Below, one piece after another: positions 9,216 to 20,267 of a stretch of DNA of 64,000 nt (its first letter is position 1; the number at the start of each line of letters is the position of its first letter). The translations under genes and the position numbers were made by a program. The stretch is from Prevotella dentasini JCM 15908 (GTDB taxonomy: Bacteria > Bacteroidota > Bacteroidia > Bacteroidales > Bacteroidaceae), in contig NZ_BAKG01000011.1 in the NCBI RefSeq assembly GCF_000614065.1, positions 1 through 64,000 on the forward strand. Direction: 5' to 3'. A model generated the notes under the pieces. It saw only the letters and a program-made list of their open reading frames with translations, was not told where the DNA came from and did no database searches.

Positions 9216-9519
9216 AGAGACCTTTCTTGAATGGATGGAACGCATTATGACGCGTTTCGATGACTTGAAACAAACGACTGCCGACATACCCCAACGTCCG
9301 ATGATAGATGGAGAACCTCTGCTGGATAACCAAGAGGTCTGCCTGATGCTCCAAATCAGCAAGCGTACCCTGCAACGTTATCGGGCATCGGGTACGCTTC
9401 CTTTCCACATCGTTTACCACAAGACGTGGTATTTGGAATCGGAAATCCTCACCTTTATGAAAGCCCATTTTACGGAGAATCTCAAACGAAAAAGGAAAAG
9501 ACCTCCCAAAGACACGTAA
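9199..9519 (+). CDS. Helix-turn-helix protein
   Basis: A 106-residue protein starting MELLDRETFLEWMERIMTRF with an HTH_17 domain in the second half (LLDNQEVCLMLQISKRTLQ, then VYHKTWYLESEILTFM) and a Lys/Arg-rich tail. It starts inside the end of the preceding gene behind an AGGAGG-like ribosome site. The pair probably acts as DNA-binding regulators of the element's excision or transfer genes. Confidence 0.8.
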   Translation: MELLDRETFLEWMERIMTRFDDLKQTTADIPQRPMIDGEPLLDNQEVCLMLQISKRTLQRYRASGTLPFHIVYHKTWYLESEILTFMKAHFTENLKRKRKRPPKDT

Positions 9520-9628
9520 TTTCGGATTATACGCAACAGCAAAGCCCCCGTTTTGTCGTAATGACAAGTCGTTTTTGTATTAAAGAAGATTTTACTTCCA
9601 AAAATTAGGCACATCAGAAATAATTCGC

Positions 9629-9636
9629 TATTTTTG
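9629..9636 (+). promoter_or_regulatory. Promoter -7 box of XRE-ATPase cassette
   Basis: TATTTTTG matches TAnnTTTG and lies 35 bp upstream of the XRE gene start, so the cassette has its own promoter. Confidence 0.5.
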
Positions 9637-9671
9637 TAGCAGAATATACGATACTCGTGCTTTTTACGAAG

Positions 9672-9881
9672 ATGAAATTGAATAGAATAAAAGACGTTCT
9701 TGGAGAAAAGGGAATATCTCAAAAATGGCTGGCAGAGAAGCTCAATAAAAGTTTCAGCACAGTGAATGCATATGTCTGCAATCGACAGCAGCCTTCTCTT
9801 GAGATGCTATATCGGATTTCCGCAGTGTTGCAAGTAAAGGCAAGAGACCTTTTAGTTGATAATGACTATAAACAGATATAA
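9672..9881 (+). CDS. XRE-family transcriptional regulator
   Basis: A 69-residue protein, MKLNRIKDVLGEKGISQKWL..., almost entirely one Cro/C1-type helix-turn-helix (QKWLAEKLNKSFSTVNAY, then RQQPSLEMLYRISAVLQV). The start at 9672 is preferred; a GTG at 9657 would add five residues. Its stop codon overlaps the ATG of the ATPase gene (TAATG), so the regulator and effector are translationally coupled. This is typical of a self-regulated toxin or defence cassette. The DNA here is clearly more AT-rich than the flanking genes. Confidence 0.85.
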   Translation: MKLNRIKDVLGEKGISQKWLAEKLNKSFSTVNAYVCNRQQPSLEMLYRISAVLQVKARDLLVDNDYKQI

Positions 9882-11790
9882 TGCAGAAGAATTCGGAACA
9901 CATATACCGTTCTCTTTTCGAGGATGATTACCTTGTCAGAACGTTGAACAGTAGTATTACCAGTCAAGCTGACATTGCATTGACAGAACTTGTTGCAAAT
10001 GCTTGGGATGCAGGAGCGACAAAAGTAAGTGTCTTTATTCCTGACGAATATGGAGACCTCCTCGTAATAGAAGATAATGGCAATGGTCTAACAGCAGAAG
10101 AATTTCAAGAACGTTGGATGACATTGGGATATAACAAATTATTACGTCAAGGAAAACAGGTTTTATTTCCGGATAATAAGAAAAGAAGCCCTCGTATAGC
10201 TTATGGTCGCAATGGTATCGGAAGACATAGCCTCTTATGCTTTAATGACGAATATCATGTTATTACTTCAAAAAATGGGAAAGAACTTTCTCTTACTGTA
10301 TCGACTAAAGTACAAGGACAAGCTATCTCTGTCACTAACCAAAATATTTCTCCATCTTCAAAGCATGGCACAAGGCTAGAAGTTCAAGTTGATAGAAATC
10401 TTCCCAATGTTGATAAAATCAGAGAAATAATCTCTTCTCGTTTCCTGCATGATCCCGAATTCATAATAGAGGTAAATAAAAAGCAACTCTCTTTAGACCA
10501 ATTAGATGGTTTATTGGATACAACAGAATTGAAAACATCTGATGGATACAGCATTACCGCGAATTTTATAGATTCAAAGAAATCTTCTCGCAAAAGCATC
10601 TATCAAGGAATTGCTTTTTGGGAAAGTGGTCGTTTAATAGGTATTCCGTCATGGGGATTAGGAACGATTTTCTATTTAGACGGTCGAACAGCCCTTGCAA
10701 AAAGGTATACTATCGTTATACAGAGTAATGAATTAGCAGAATTAGTTAAAGAGGATTGGAGTGGCTTCAAAAATACAAAAGAAACAGAGAATTTATATCA
10801 AACTGTTTCGGAGTATGTGAATATAATGTTTGAACAAACGGCAAAAGCTAATTTAGAAGAAACAAAGGCTATTGTAAAACAGGAATTGGCAGCCAAATTG
10901 AAAGATGCCTCTCCATTAGCCAGTATGAGGTAGATGAGATTATAGAGAATATCTCGATAAATTCTCCGACAGCAACTAAAGAAACAATATCTATTGCCGT
11001 TGAAGCTGTATTAAATTTAGAATCATCGAAAAATGGACAGGAGCTTTTAATGAAGCTCTCTCAACTTACGGAAGAAGATATTACCGGTCTTAATACGATA
11101 CTCAATAAGTGGTCTGTAAAGGATGCCCTCACCGTATTGAGTGAAATTGATAGACGCCTATCCATTATTGAAGCAATAAGAAAACTTTCTAAAGAAAAGG
11201 ACACGGATGAATTACATGTTTTGCATCCTCTTGTAACCGAATCCCGATGGCTCTTCGGTCCCGAATATGACACCCCAGAATATACCTCTAACAGGCAACT
11301 TCAGACTGTAATGAGAAGCCTGTTCAAAATGGATGTTCAGAATGAAGTCGGGATAAAAACAAATAGAAGACCAGACCTTGTCGTTTTAGCTGATAGTACT
11401 TCTCTTTCCATGACAGGTGTAGAAGAGTTTGGTGATAATGAGCTAGCTACAATAACCAAAGTTCTGATAGTTGAACTAAAACGAGGAGGCTTTGAAATAA
11501 CAAGTAAAGAAAGAAATCAAGCTACTGACTATGTAGACAGTTTGATTGCATTGGGAATTAATACTGCAAAAATAACAGCTTTTGTCGTAGGAGATAAAGT
11601 GGCAAAAGGGTTACAACGTCAGTATCGTGCAGGTTCTAAAGATGAAGGAAGCATCTTCTTGACAGACTTTGATCAACTTGTTGACACTGCTGAGAAACGA
11701 ATGTTTGGACTTAGGAATAAATTAGCTGCAATGTATGATGATATTCCCGGAATGACTTTATATCAACAATCCAAATTGAAGTTGTTTTGA
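9881..11790 (+). CDS. GHKL (Hsp90/MORC-like) ATPase fused to PD-(D/E)XK-like nuclease domain (frameshifted)
   Basis: The first part (350 residues) is a GHKL ATPase: N-box ELVANAWDAG near residues 36-45, DNGNG at 65-69, and GRNGIGRHS at 109-117. The frame then slips at about 10918-10924; the other frame reads on without a stop (YEVDEIIENIS...) into the 11050-11790 frame, giving one protein of about 636 residues. The C-terminal part has E-W-LFGPEYD, RPDLVVL and VELKRGG, the acidic/ELK pattern of a PD-(D/E)XK nuclease resembling Shedu-type domains. GHKL ATPases with nucleases are known from restriction-linked MORC-like proteins, so a DNA-targeting defence role is an inference. The cassette is AT-rich and has its own promoter and terminator. 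Confidence 0.72.
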
Positions 11791-11805
11791 AATGGTATAA
11801 ATTCT

Positions 11806-11843
11806 AAAAGGACGAATTACAACAATATGTAGTTCGTCCTTTT
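11806..11843. terminator. Bidirectional terminator between ATPase and methylase/helicase
   Basis: A perfect 11-bp stem AAAAGGACGAA / TTCGTCCTTTT with T-runs on both strands separates the two convergent genes. Confidence 0.8.
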
Positions 11844-11846
11844 GTT

Positions 11847-14800
11847 TTATATTTTCGGTTTGACAACGAACACCTTTTCTGCCAGAGACGGCGGCAGTCC
11901 GTCCATAGAGGGCTGTGTAGCGGAGATACTCTGCCCGCTGCTTTCCAACGGTCTGTCGGTTTGAGCCGCAGAGGTGCTGACGGAGGGGGCGGCGACAGTC
12001 GGCTCAATCGGACGTGACCGTTCCAATTCTTCCGCCTTTCTTTCGCCATCCTGCATCATTTCCACTTCCTCTTGCGTACTCTCCGACTGCTCAATCGGTT
12101 TTAGAGAGAGCTGTATCTTGCGGTCAAGGGCAGCAAGTTCCGTTTTGAGGTCTTTGAGCTGCTCTTCCTTCTTCCAAGATCCGTTCACGACCTCTTGCAA
12201 AACAGGAATATCCTTGGCTATCTTTTCCGTGTCCGCCTTAAACTTCTCAATCAATCCGGGTATCTTCTCCAAGGCGTTCAGGAAATTCATACTGGCGAGT
12301 TGCGGGTCTGCCGCAATCCTGCCGTTGTTGTAGCTGTACTTCATTCCGCTTTCTCCCATCACGAAGAACTTGTTCTGTGAAAGGTCGAAAAGGTCTTTGG
12401 AGGAGGATTCCGTCTTGACCACGAGGTTAAATCCGTAGAGTGTTCCGATATTGAAATACTCTCCCCGTGTGCAGGCTTTCTCGTTGATTTCCGCGAGCTT
12501 GGCGGCAATACGTTTCGGGTCGCTTCCTTCTACCCCTTTGAGTGTTATCGAATTGAGGATATTGCCCTCCTTATCCTTCTGTACACGGCTTTGGTATAAG
12601 TCCCAGTCGCTTTGGAAACGGGCTATCAATTCCTTGTTTCCGTCCACCGTTCTCATAACTTCGTCCAATCGGCCTCGGGAGGATGACTTACTGCGAATGA
12701 ACGCCTGCCGTTCACTGTCCAAACCGGCAATCTTCTTTTCCAACTTTGCCTTTTCCAGCAGGTCGGTATTTCCGGAGAGGATGGCGACATACTCGGAAAA
12801 ATTCATTCCCGACTTCTCATCCATACTTCCCTCATCAATGGTACGGCTGCCCATACGGTTGTTTTTCAGTTGTTCGATGAAGAGTTGCTTATTATGCAAC
12901 AGGTTGAATTTATAACTGTCAAGAGACTTCTCCACAGCATAGATAATGACATCCACTTTATTGTCCGCATGGAATTTGGCAACTTCATTGCCCTTGCGTA
13001 CGGCTCGTCCGTCCCTCTGCTCCAAGTCGGAAGGACGCCACGGCGTGTCCAAATGATGGATGGCGACGGCACGTTTTTGGGCGTTCACACCCGTGCCGAG
13101 CATACTCGTAGAACCGAAAAGCACTCGAATTGAACCTTCATTCATTCCCGCGATGAGTGTCTTTCGAGCCTTGTCGGTCTTAGCTTCCTGAATAAAGCGT
13201 ATCTCCTGAGCAGGAATGCCGTGATCTTCCACCAACTTTCGTTTGATTTCGCTGTAAGGATTCCATTCACCGGGCTTATAAGTGCCGAGGTCGCTGAACA
13301 CAAACTGCGTTCCTTTCTGCTCATTGAACTTCCGGTAGTACTCCGCTATCTTGGCGGCACAGTGGGAAGCCTTGTTGTCCACATGATCTCCGTACCTGTT
13401 CGGGTCGATGAGCCTCAAATCCAAGCTCATCTTCCTCGCCATATCGGTGGCTATAAGCATCTTGGCTTTCTCTTCCCTTTTTGAGAGTTTGGGACGTCCC
13501 AGCAATTCTGCATTACCTGTCTTGGCAAACTCCACCAATTTGGCGATGAATTCCTCCTGTTCGGGTGTAGGCGGTATGTTGTGCATAATCTCATTCTTCT
13601 CCGGTCGGTCGATGCCGATGTCCTTTGCCGTTCGATAGTCCGTTATCTGGGCATAGAACGCCGCCAACTCCGGAACTTTGATGAAATAGCGGAAACGCTC
13701 CTTCTGCACGATTTCATTGGTAACAGAGAACTCATAGTCCACCGACTTCTTGGCGAAGATGGCAGCCCACGCGTCAAAGGTCTTGATGTTCTGTGCTTCG
13801 AGGGCTTGGGGACGCAAATACTTAAACAGCAGGTACAACTCCGTGAGTGAATTCGATATGGTCGTACCCGAAAGGAAGGTTGCCCCTAAGTCTTTTCCCG
13901 TCCTTTCCTGAATGGTTCGGATGGCAAAGAGCATATTTAAGGCTCTTTGGCTGCCCTCGCTGTTGCCAAGCCCTGCTACCCTGTCATGGCGCGTGTTGAA
14001 CATCAAATTCTTGAATGTATGCGACTCGTCCACGAAAAGATGGTCGATGCCCATTGTCTTGAAATCTACCGCGTCGTCCTTTCGGCTCTCTATCTTGAAC
14101 TTGATTTCATCCAGCTTCGCCTGCAAGTTCATCTGTCGCTTGACAAGTCCTTTCTCCATTGCACGGGAAATATTATGCCCTTGTCGGCGCAGAACTTCCA
14201 AGTTCTCTTCCACGCTGTCCAGCTCGTCCTGAAGGATTTTCTGCTGTATCTCGTCCGACTGCGGTATCATGCCGAACTGGTCGTGCGTGAGGACAATACA
14301 GTCCCAGTTGTTGTTCTTGATGTCGTGGAAAATCCGCTGCCGCTTGTCGGGGGTGAAATCGTTCTTGCCCGGATAGAGCAGCTTGGCATTCGGGTAAGCC
14401 GTTTGGAAAGTCTGTGCTATCTCCTGCACGTTGGCTTTGAGAGCGAGTATCATCGGCTTGTTTGCCAAGCCGAGCCGCTTCATCTCATAAGCAGCGGTGC
14501 ACATGATAAGCGTCTTTCCGGCTCCCACCTGATGATCGCAAATTCCGCCTCCGTTGAGCTTCAACATCCACACGGCGTCTTTCTGGCTGTCGTACAGGCT
14601 TTCTATGCCCAAGCCTTTCAGATTGAGGTCGGGGAATGTCTGGTGAGAACCATCATACTGAGGACGCACAAAACAATTGAAAGTGTCATTGTAGAGTTTC
14701 TCCAACCGCTGCTTGAACTCATCGCTCTGCTCGTTCAGCCAATCGGTGAAGCCGTTTCGGATTTCGTCGATTTTGGCATTCGCCATCTGTATGGCTTCGG

Positions 14801-17337
14801 TGTCCCGTACCTTGACTTCCTTGTCCCCGACCATGATTTTCTTGGTGATGTCGGGCGTCGTATTCAGCAGGGCGTGTTTCATCAGGGCAATACCGTCGTA
14901 GCGACGATGCTGTCCCCGTACACAGAACCTGTCCCAGATATTGGCATTGTGCAGCCGTGCCTCTACGGAATACTCGTCCGCACTTGAATTGTAGCGTATC
15001 GTCACCTCCGTGTCGAAGAGGTGTGAGGCATAGTCGGAGTAAAGGTTTACGGGAATCCACCGTTCCCCGAAATTGAAATCCAAATCCACGAAAGGAATCG
15101 GTTCGGGGATGGCATCTTTCAGTGCCTGCAAGGAGCTTGCGCCCTTGTGTCTTCCGGATGCTCCAAGAGATAGAGTTCGATACGTTCTGATGCGGCAACC
15201 ACATTGCCCGATACGAACTTCTCGGCAATTTCATACTCTCCCTCCAAGGGATTGTAGTAAATCCTGCCGTGCAATTCGGAGAGCATCTCTTCCTCGGAGG
15301 TGTCGGGGAGCAAAGAGAGCATATACTCGGTGTCCACCGCTCCGAACTTATTGAGTGACGCCGAGAGAGCCTCTTGGGCATTGCTCACCTCTGTCACTTC
15401 GTGCAGGCTGAAAGAAACGGGCTGACGGAAAATATCGGCTTTGAGCGTTTCTTTATCCACCTTCCGTTCCAAGAAAAGGATCTCCCTGCCACCGGCATCC
15501 ATCAGGATCTGCTCGTGGTTCTTGCGGTCGTTCAAATGTCCGTACTGCCGCACGAAACGGTCGTACAGTTCATTGAGGTTCTGTCGCAAGGAGTCATTCG
15601 CCACCTTGCATTCCACTTCATAGTCATAGAGAGCGTGGTAGGCGTCACGCAGGTCTATGTAGAGCAATATCTTCTGCCGCTCTTGGGACGGGAGGTCTAT
15701 GGGCTGGAACATTCGGTTGTCCTCCATATCACGGACAAGCATTCCGACTTGAAAGTCCGAAGCCAGCAAAGAACCCTCTCTGAGGTGTTCATGCCATAAA
15801 CCCTCGTAGGGACGTTGCTGCATCCCTTTCTCCTTGTCCTGCTGCCACCACAGCTCTCCCGTGTCTTTCAGCCCCAGTGCCGTATCATTGCTTTGTGAAG
15901 TCTCGGAAAAGATGGAGGGTGATACGACAGATTTCGGTTTTGCGGCAGCTTTACGTTTGGGCTTTTCCTCCAGGATAACATTGCCGAAAAGGTCGAGCAG
16001 TTGTACTTGCGGTGTGACACTGCTTCGGTTTTGCTCCGTCGGCTGTTCCTCTTTCGGTTGCACCACCTCTCGGTGTGATTGCTCCTCTGTCGAAGCGGCA
16101 GGCGTAAGCGTTGGCTCTCCCTGCTTGACCTCGGGAGAAACAGAAACGGTAACTTTGGGCTGCTCCTGAATGGAGGTATGCTTTTGGTAGAATGCCTCGT
16201 CCAAGCGTTTGGCTAAATCTGCCCGCAGGATTTTGCCCATATCGTTGGCGATGCCTTCCGCTCCGCCCTCGTGATGGAACAGGATGGCGGGCTTGCCGTA
16301 AGGGTCGGTATCCTGCTTCCATTCGGTATGCACGATTTGCGACATACTTCGCAGATAGGTATTGAACAGTACTCCGCTGGGGCGTTTCTCGCTCTTGATG
16401 AAACGCTGCTCTTCTTCGGTCAGTTCCTTTTTCCCACTCTGCTTTTGCAGGACGATAAGGTCACTGCCCACTTCCGTCCCTGCATTTTCCGAGAAGAGAT
16501 TGTTGGGCAGACGGACTGCCGAAACAAGGCGGGTATGGTTCATCAGCCACTCCCGTACCGGTTCGTTCGTCGGGGCGTTCATAACGCCTTGCGAGGTGAT
16601 GAATGCCAACACACCGCCTTCACGGAGCATATCCACCCCCTTGACGAAGAAGTAATTGTGCAGGGACATGCGGGCGATCTTTCGGGCAGGTTCTGCCGTC
16701 TTGCTGAAAACAGGGTCGAAGACGGCCACATCTCCGAAAGGAATGTTGCTGCTGACCACATCGAAGAAACCGTTGAGCTTGGATTCGATTTCCTCGAAGC
16801 CTCGGATGCGTATCTTGTCTTCGGGATGCAGAGCGGAGAGCATCTGTCCCGTGAGAATATCTTTCTCAAAACCGAAGGTCGTATGCCCTTCGGCTGCAAT
16901 GCCGTCAAAAGAGCGGATGAACTCGCCCATTCCCGCCGAAGGTCGAGGATGCGTTGGGGGACGATGCCTGCCTCCTGTAAGGAAGCGGCAATCTCCCGTA
17001 CTACGGGTGCAGGAGTATAGAAAGCGGTCATCACGGAGTTCTTCAAGCTCTGCATGTAACTCTTGTATTGCGACTCGGAAGCAGTGTTGTCCCGAATGAT
17101 GCTGTGCAGTTCCATCACCAAGGGGAAAAGCTCCAACTCCGACTTGTTCCATCGGGCGATGTCCTCCATCGTGTTTGCAGGAGAAAGAATACACTTCAAT
17201 GCGCCGAAGCCCGTATAAGCCCGCAACACCTCCATTTCCTCCTCCGTTGCCGTGCGTTGTTCCCGATGCAGGGCAAAGATGGTCTTTATGGCTTCTATGT
17301 TCGCCCTTAGATGCTCCTTCTTGTTATAGTATGCCAT
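11847..17337 (-). CDS. Large N6-adenine methylase / SNF2-type helicase of conjugative elements (two frameshifts)
   Basis: One gene of roughly 1,830 codons reading leftward from ATG 17337 ([18 protein letters not shown]). The N-terminal third is an N6-DNA methylase: the motif DPSAGMGEF is broken by loss of one C at about 16945-16950, and the catalytic SNIPFGD (NPPY-like) follows. Frame 15119-17194 covers the middle. A second shift at about 15120-15130 leads to the C-terminal 1,094 residues with helicase features: DHQVGAGKT (Walker A), VDESHTFKN (box II), FLSGTTISN, and GTGVNAQKR with [11 protein letters not shown] (helicase C). It ends in a coiled-coil tail. Genes of this type are conserved in Bacteroides ICEs beside topB and probably protect or process transferred DNA. 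Confidence 0.82.
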
Positions 17338-17755
17338 CTTCTTCCAGTTTTAGTTGGACAAAACCCGTAATCTCCGTATAGAGGGAGTTGTATTCGGGCA
17401 TATAGGCGAACTCGTCCGAAATAGGATACTTGGCGAAGATGCTTTCTAAGAGCGGGCGCAGGCGGATGGCGGTCTCCCTGACAGCTTCAAGCGGCACTTC
17501 AGCAGAGAACTCGTTCCAAAGAACGGAAGAGATGGTATCGTGGCGGGAAAAGTGCAGACCCGCATAGAGCGTATTGTTAGCGATGCCAATACATTCGGCT
17601 ATGGGAAGTCCGGCATTGAAGGCTTCGGCATAGGCTTCGGAAGCGGCTGCCGCACGTTCCTTGATAAAAGGAATGTCATCGGCTTTCTCGGGATGGCTTT
17701 CCCGAAGAAAAGAGAGCAGGGATAGCTCGTAATATGAAAATCGAATGGCTGTCAT
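17324..17755 (-). CDS. DUF1896 family protein
   Basis: A 143-residue protein, MTAIRFSYYELSLLSFLRESHPE..., matching the DUF1896 family found in Bacteroides conjugative elements (ECIGIANNTLYAGLHFSRHDTI and ...[16 protein letters not shown]). Its end overlaps the start of the methylase/helicase by 14 bp, so the two are coupled. The function is unknown. Confidence 0.82.
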   Translation of the reverse strand: MTAIRFSYYELSLLSFLRESHPEKADDIPFIKERAAAASEAYAEAFNAGLPIAECIGIANNTLYAGLHFSRHDTISSVLWNEFSAEVPLEAVRETAIRLRPLLESIFAKYPISDEFAYMPEYNSLYTEITGFVQLKLEEDGIL

Positions 17756-17790
17756 ATCTGTGATTTTAGTGAATGTTTTGAGTTGCCCTG

Positions 17791-17857
17791 AAAAGCACCT
17801 AAGTAATCGGATAAAAGCTTAGGAGTAATCGAGAGAAAGCTTATAAGCTTTTTGCCT
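17791..17857. repeat. 22-bp-period array upstream of DUF1896 gene
   Basis: Three units start with AAAGC at 17792, 17814 and 17836, exactly 22 bp apart. The last contains the perfect palindrome AAAGCTTATAAGCTTT (17836-17851). The CTTATAAG core recurs in the array at 28529-28616. It lies 35-100 bp upstream of the DUF1896 start and could act on its expression. Confidence 0.6.
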
Positions 17858-17925
17858 TTTAGTCGTCCGGTTTGGTAAGAGAGTCTCTCCGATGTCTTTT
17901 AGGGCATGACGTTTTATAATGCAAA

Positions 17926-17951
17926 GGCACTCGACGTCCCCGCCGAGTGCC
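17926..17951 (-). terminator. Hairpin downstream of topB
   Basis: GGCACTCG / CGAGTGCC forms an 8-bp stem with a 10-nt loop, about 80 bp past the topB stop. The T-tract is weak, so it is only a possible terminator. Confidence 0.4.
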
Positions 17952-18031
17952 ACCACTAAAATCCGCAGTAAAAACAAGATGATTGTTTATGACCGCATCA
18001 TTCAGTGGCAAAATTAGCAATTTACGGGGAT

Positions 18032-20233
18032 TTACCTTCGGGATTTGCCCGGTTTCTTACGTTCGGGGAAGACAAAGACCGTCTTGAACTCTCCGTCCAA
18101 GGAGAGCGAAGCCTCAAAGCTCTTACCCGCTTTGGAGGTGAAGCCTTTGATGATACCTGTCTCCCCGTTTACCGCCAATTGCGTCAATTGTTCGTCCGTG
18201 AGGTTCTTGCCAGCCACGCTGCGGAAAAGGGTCAGACCGCAATCGGCATCGGAACATTTGGCACATCGGGGATAGAAGACCAGTGTTCCTTTGCCGCATT
18301 TGGGACAGTGGATGTCGCTCTGTTTCTTGGGGAAGAGGATTTTGGACGAGAGCAATTCGTCCGTAATCTGTGTGGCATAGCTTTCGATGCCCTTGCGAAA
18401 CTCTTGCTCTTTCAATTCTCCCCGTTCGATTTTCGCCAAGTCCGCTTCCCACTGTCCGGTCATCTCGGCATTACCGATTTTCATCTCCCTAACAATGGAA
18501 TAGACGGCAAGTCCTTTCTCAGTAGGGACGAGCGACTTCTTTTGGCGCACCATGTACTCGCGTGCAAAGAGGGTTTCGATGATGGCGGCACGGGTAGCGG
18601 GCGTGCCGATACCGCAATCCTTGAGCTGCGCACGCAATTCTTCGTCCTCCAACTCCTTGCCCGCCGTTTGCGTCCCGCGAAATCCGGCTGTACTCGGCAT
18701 ACCCGAACAAGTTCGCGTCTGCTCTCGTTGGCACGGATTTTCCATAGCAGCCAACAGCGAACTTTCCGTGTGCAGAGGCTTGGGCTTGGTCGTTCCCTGT
18801 GCTAAGGAACAGGCGCAGAGTGGAAGTTGCTTACCTTCCTCCCATTGAGGAATGATGATGCCTTCTCCGTTTTCCCTGCTTTCCCGTTCTTCGGCTTCCT
18901 GCTGCTCCTTGTCTTTCTTCCTGCTGTTTTTGAGGACGGCACGCCAACCCTCTTCTTTGATGATTTCACCTTTGAGGATGAACTTCACGCCTTCACAAAT
19001 GGCAGTAACCGTACTGACATCCTTCACGCAATGGGCGGAGAAGGCTTCGAGCATACGTCCGGCTATCATATCGTAAATGACCGCCTCCTCTCCAAACACG
19101 TCTATCGGCTTCTTGCCTGTGATGAGAAGGGCATGGTGGTCGGTCACTTTCTTGCCGTCCACCGAATGCGCATTAAATTCGGTTAGTCGGCGGGCATGGA
19201 GACCCCAAACGGAATGGTCGTACAAAAAGGCTATCAAGGCAGGTATTTCGGCAAACACATCTTCAGGGATATGACGGCTGCCTGTTCGTGGATAGGTGAT
19301 GTATGCCTTTTCGTAGAGTCTCTGTGCCAAGGAAAGGGTCTGTTCCGCCGAATAGCCGAACCGGCTATTCGCTTCTTTCTGCAAGGTGGTCAAATCATAC
19401 AGAAGCGGTGGCTCTTGTCTGGCCTCCTTGCGTACAATCGTTTCCACGGTGGCATAAGGAGCCTGTTTGAGTTTATCATACAAGGCGGTGGCTTCTGTCT
19501 TATCAAACCAGCGGTCGGCGGAGGAGAAACGGAAACTCTCATCACCTTCCTTTACAGTAAGGCTGAGTTGCCAGAATGGCTGCGGCTCGAACTTCTTATG
19601 CTCCAAGAAACGGGAACAGACCATACAGAGAGTCGGAGTCTGTACCCTGCCCAAGGAGTAAGTGCCTCTTCCTGCCGCAATGGATATGGCTTGGGTGGCA
19701 TTGATACCCACTAACCAGTCGGCTTCGCTGCGGGCACGGGCGGCATAATAGAGATTGTCATACGCCGCTCCGTTTTGCAGATGGGCAAGTCCCTCTTTGA
19801 TGGCTTTGTCCGTCAAGGAACTGATCCATAGGCGGTCGAAGGGTTTGGCGATGCCGAGATACTCATAGATGAACCTGAAGATCAACTCACCTTCCCTTCC
19901 GGCATCGGTGGCTACAATAATGCCTTCGCACGCTCGGAAGAGTTTTTCGATGACTTTCAATTGGGCGACTGCCGCAGCATCGGCTTTATAACCTTTGCCC
20001 TCCTTAATCTGATGGGGAATAAGGGTAAAGACGGGAGGAAGAATAGGCAGGTTCTCTTTATGGAAACCTTTGATGCCGTAAACTTCGGGCATGGCTGCCG
20101 TTATCAGGTGCCCCAATGCCCACGTGACGGCATAGCCGCCTCCTTCGATATAACCATTCTTCTTGTTGGTTGCCCGAACGACACGGGCAATTTCACGAGC
20201 TACGCTCGGTTTTTCTGCTATGATGACTTTCAT
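18032..20233 (-). CDS. topB: DNA topoisomerase III
   Basis: A type IA topoisomerase that relaxes or decatenates single-stranded DNA. It has 733 residues, with an N-terminal Toprim domain (MKVIIAEKPSVAREIARV, and DAGREGELIFRF) and the active-site Tyr in AYITYPRTGSRHIPED. The C-terminus carries zinc-finger cysteines (CPKCGKGTLVFYPRCAKC) and ends with the SKAGKSFEASLSLD motif common to ICE-borne copies. One oddity: about 24 residues rich in Thr, Cys and Arg interrupt the conserved stretch between LLAAMEN and AGKELEDEEL. It is the second gene of the DUF3945-topB-DUF1896-methylase operon. Confidence 0.92.
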   Translation of the reverse strand: MKVIIAEKPSVAREIARVVRATNKKNGYIEGGGYAVTWALGHLITAAMPEVYGIKGFHKENLPILPPVFTLIPHQIKEGKGYKADAAAVAQLKVIEKLFRACEGIIVATDAGREGELIFRFIYEYLGIAKPFDRLWISSLTDKAIKEGLAHLQNGAAYDNLYYAARARSEADWLVGINATQAISIAAGRGTYSLGRVQTPTLCMVCSRFLEHKKFEPQPFWQLSLTVKEGDESFRFSSADRWFDKTEATALYDKLKQAPYATVETIVRKEARQEPPLLYDLTTLQKEANSRFGYSAEQTLSLAQRLYEKAYITYPRTGSRHIPEDVFAEIPALIAFLYDHSVWGLHARRLTEFNAHSVDGKKVTDHHALLITGKKPIDVFGEEAVIYDMIAGRMLEAFSAHCVKDVSTVTAICEGVKFILKGEIIKEEGWRAVLKNSRKKDKEQQEAEERESRENGEGIIIPQWEEGKQLPLCACSLAQGTTKPKPLHTESSLLAAMENPCQREQTRTCSGMPSTAGFRGTQTAGKELEDEELRAQLKDCGIGTPATRAAIIETLFAREYMVRQKKSLVPTEKGLAVYSIVREMKIGNAEMTGQWEADLAKIERGELKEQEFRKGIESYATQITDELLSSKILFPKKQSDIHCPKCGKGTLVFYPRCAKCSDADCGLTLFRSVAGKNLTDEQLTQLAVNGETGIIKGFTSKAGKSFEASLSLDGEFKTVFVFPERKKPGKSRR

Positions 20234-20267
20234 TTGTTCTTACTTTTTGGATATTAGTGGTGGCGGA

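Noticed and set aside
13947..14987. 346-residue plus-strand ORF opposite the methylase/helicase
   Set aside because: It is a shadow of the strongly supported minus-strand helicase domain, with no recognisable protein features.
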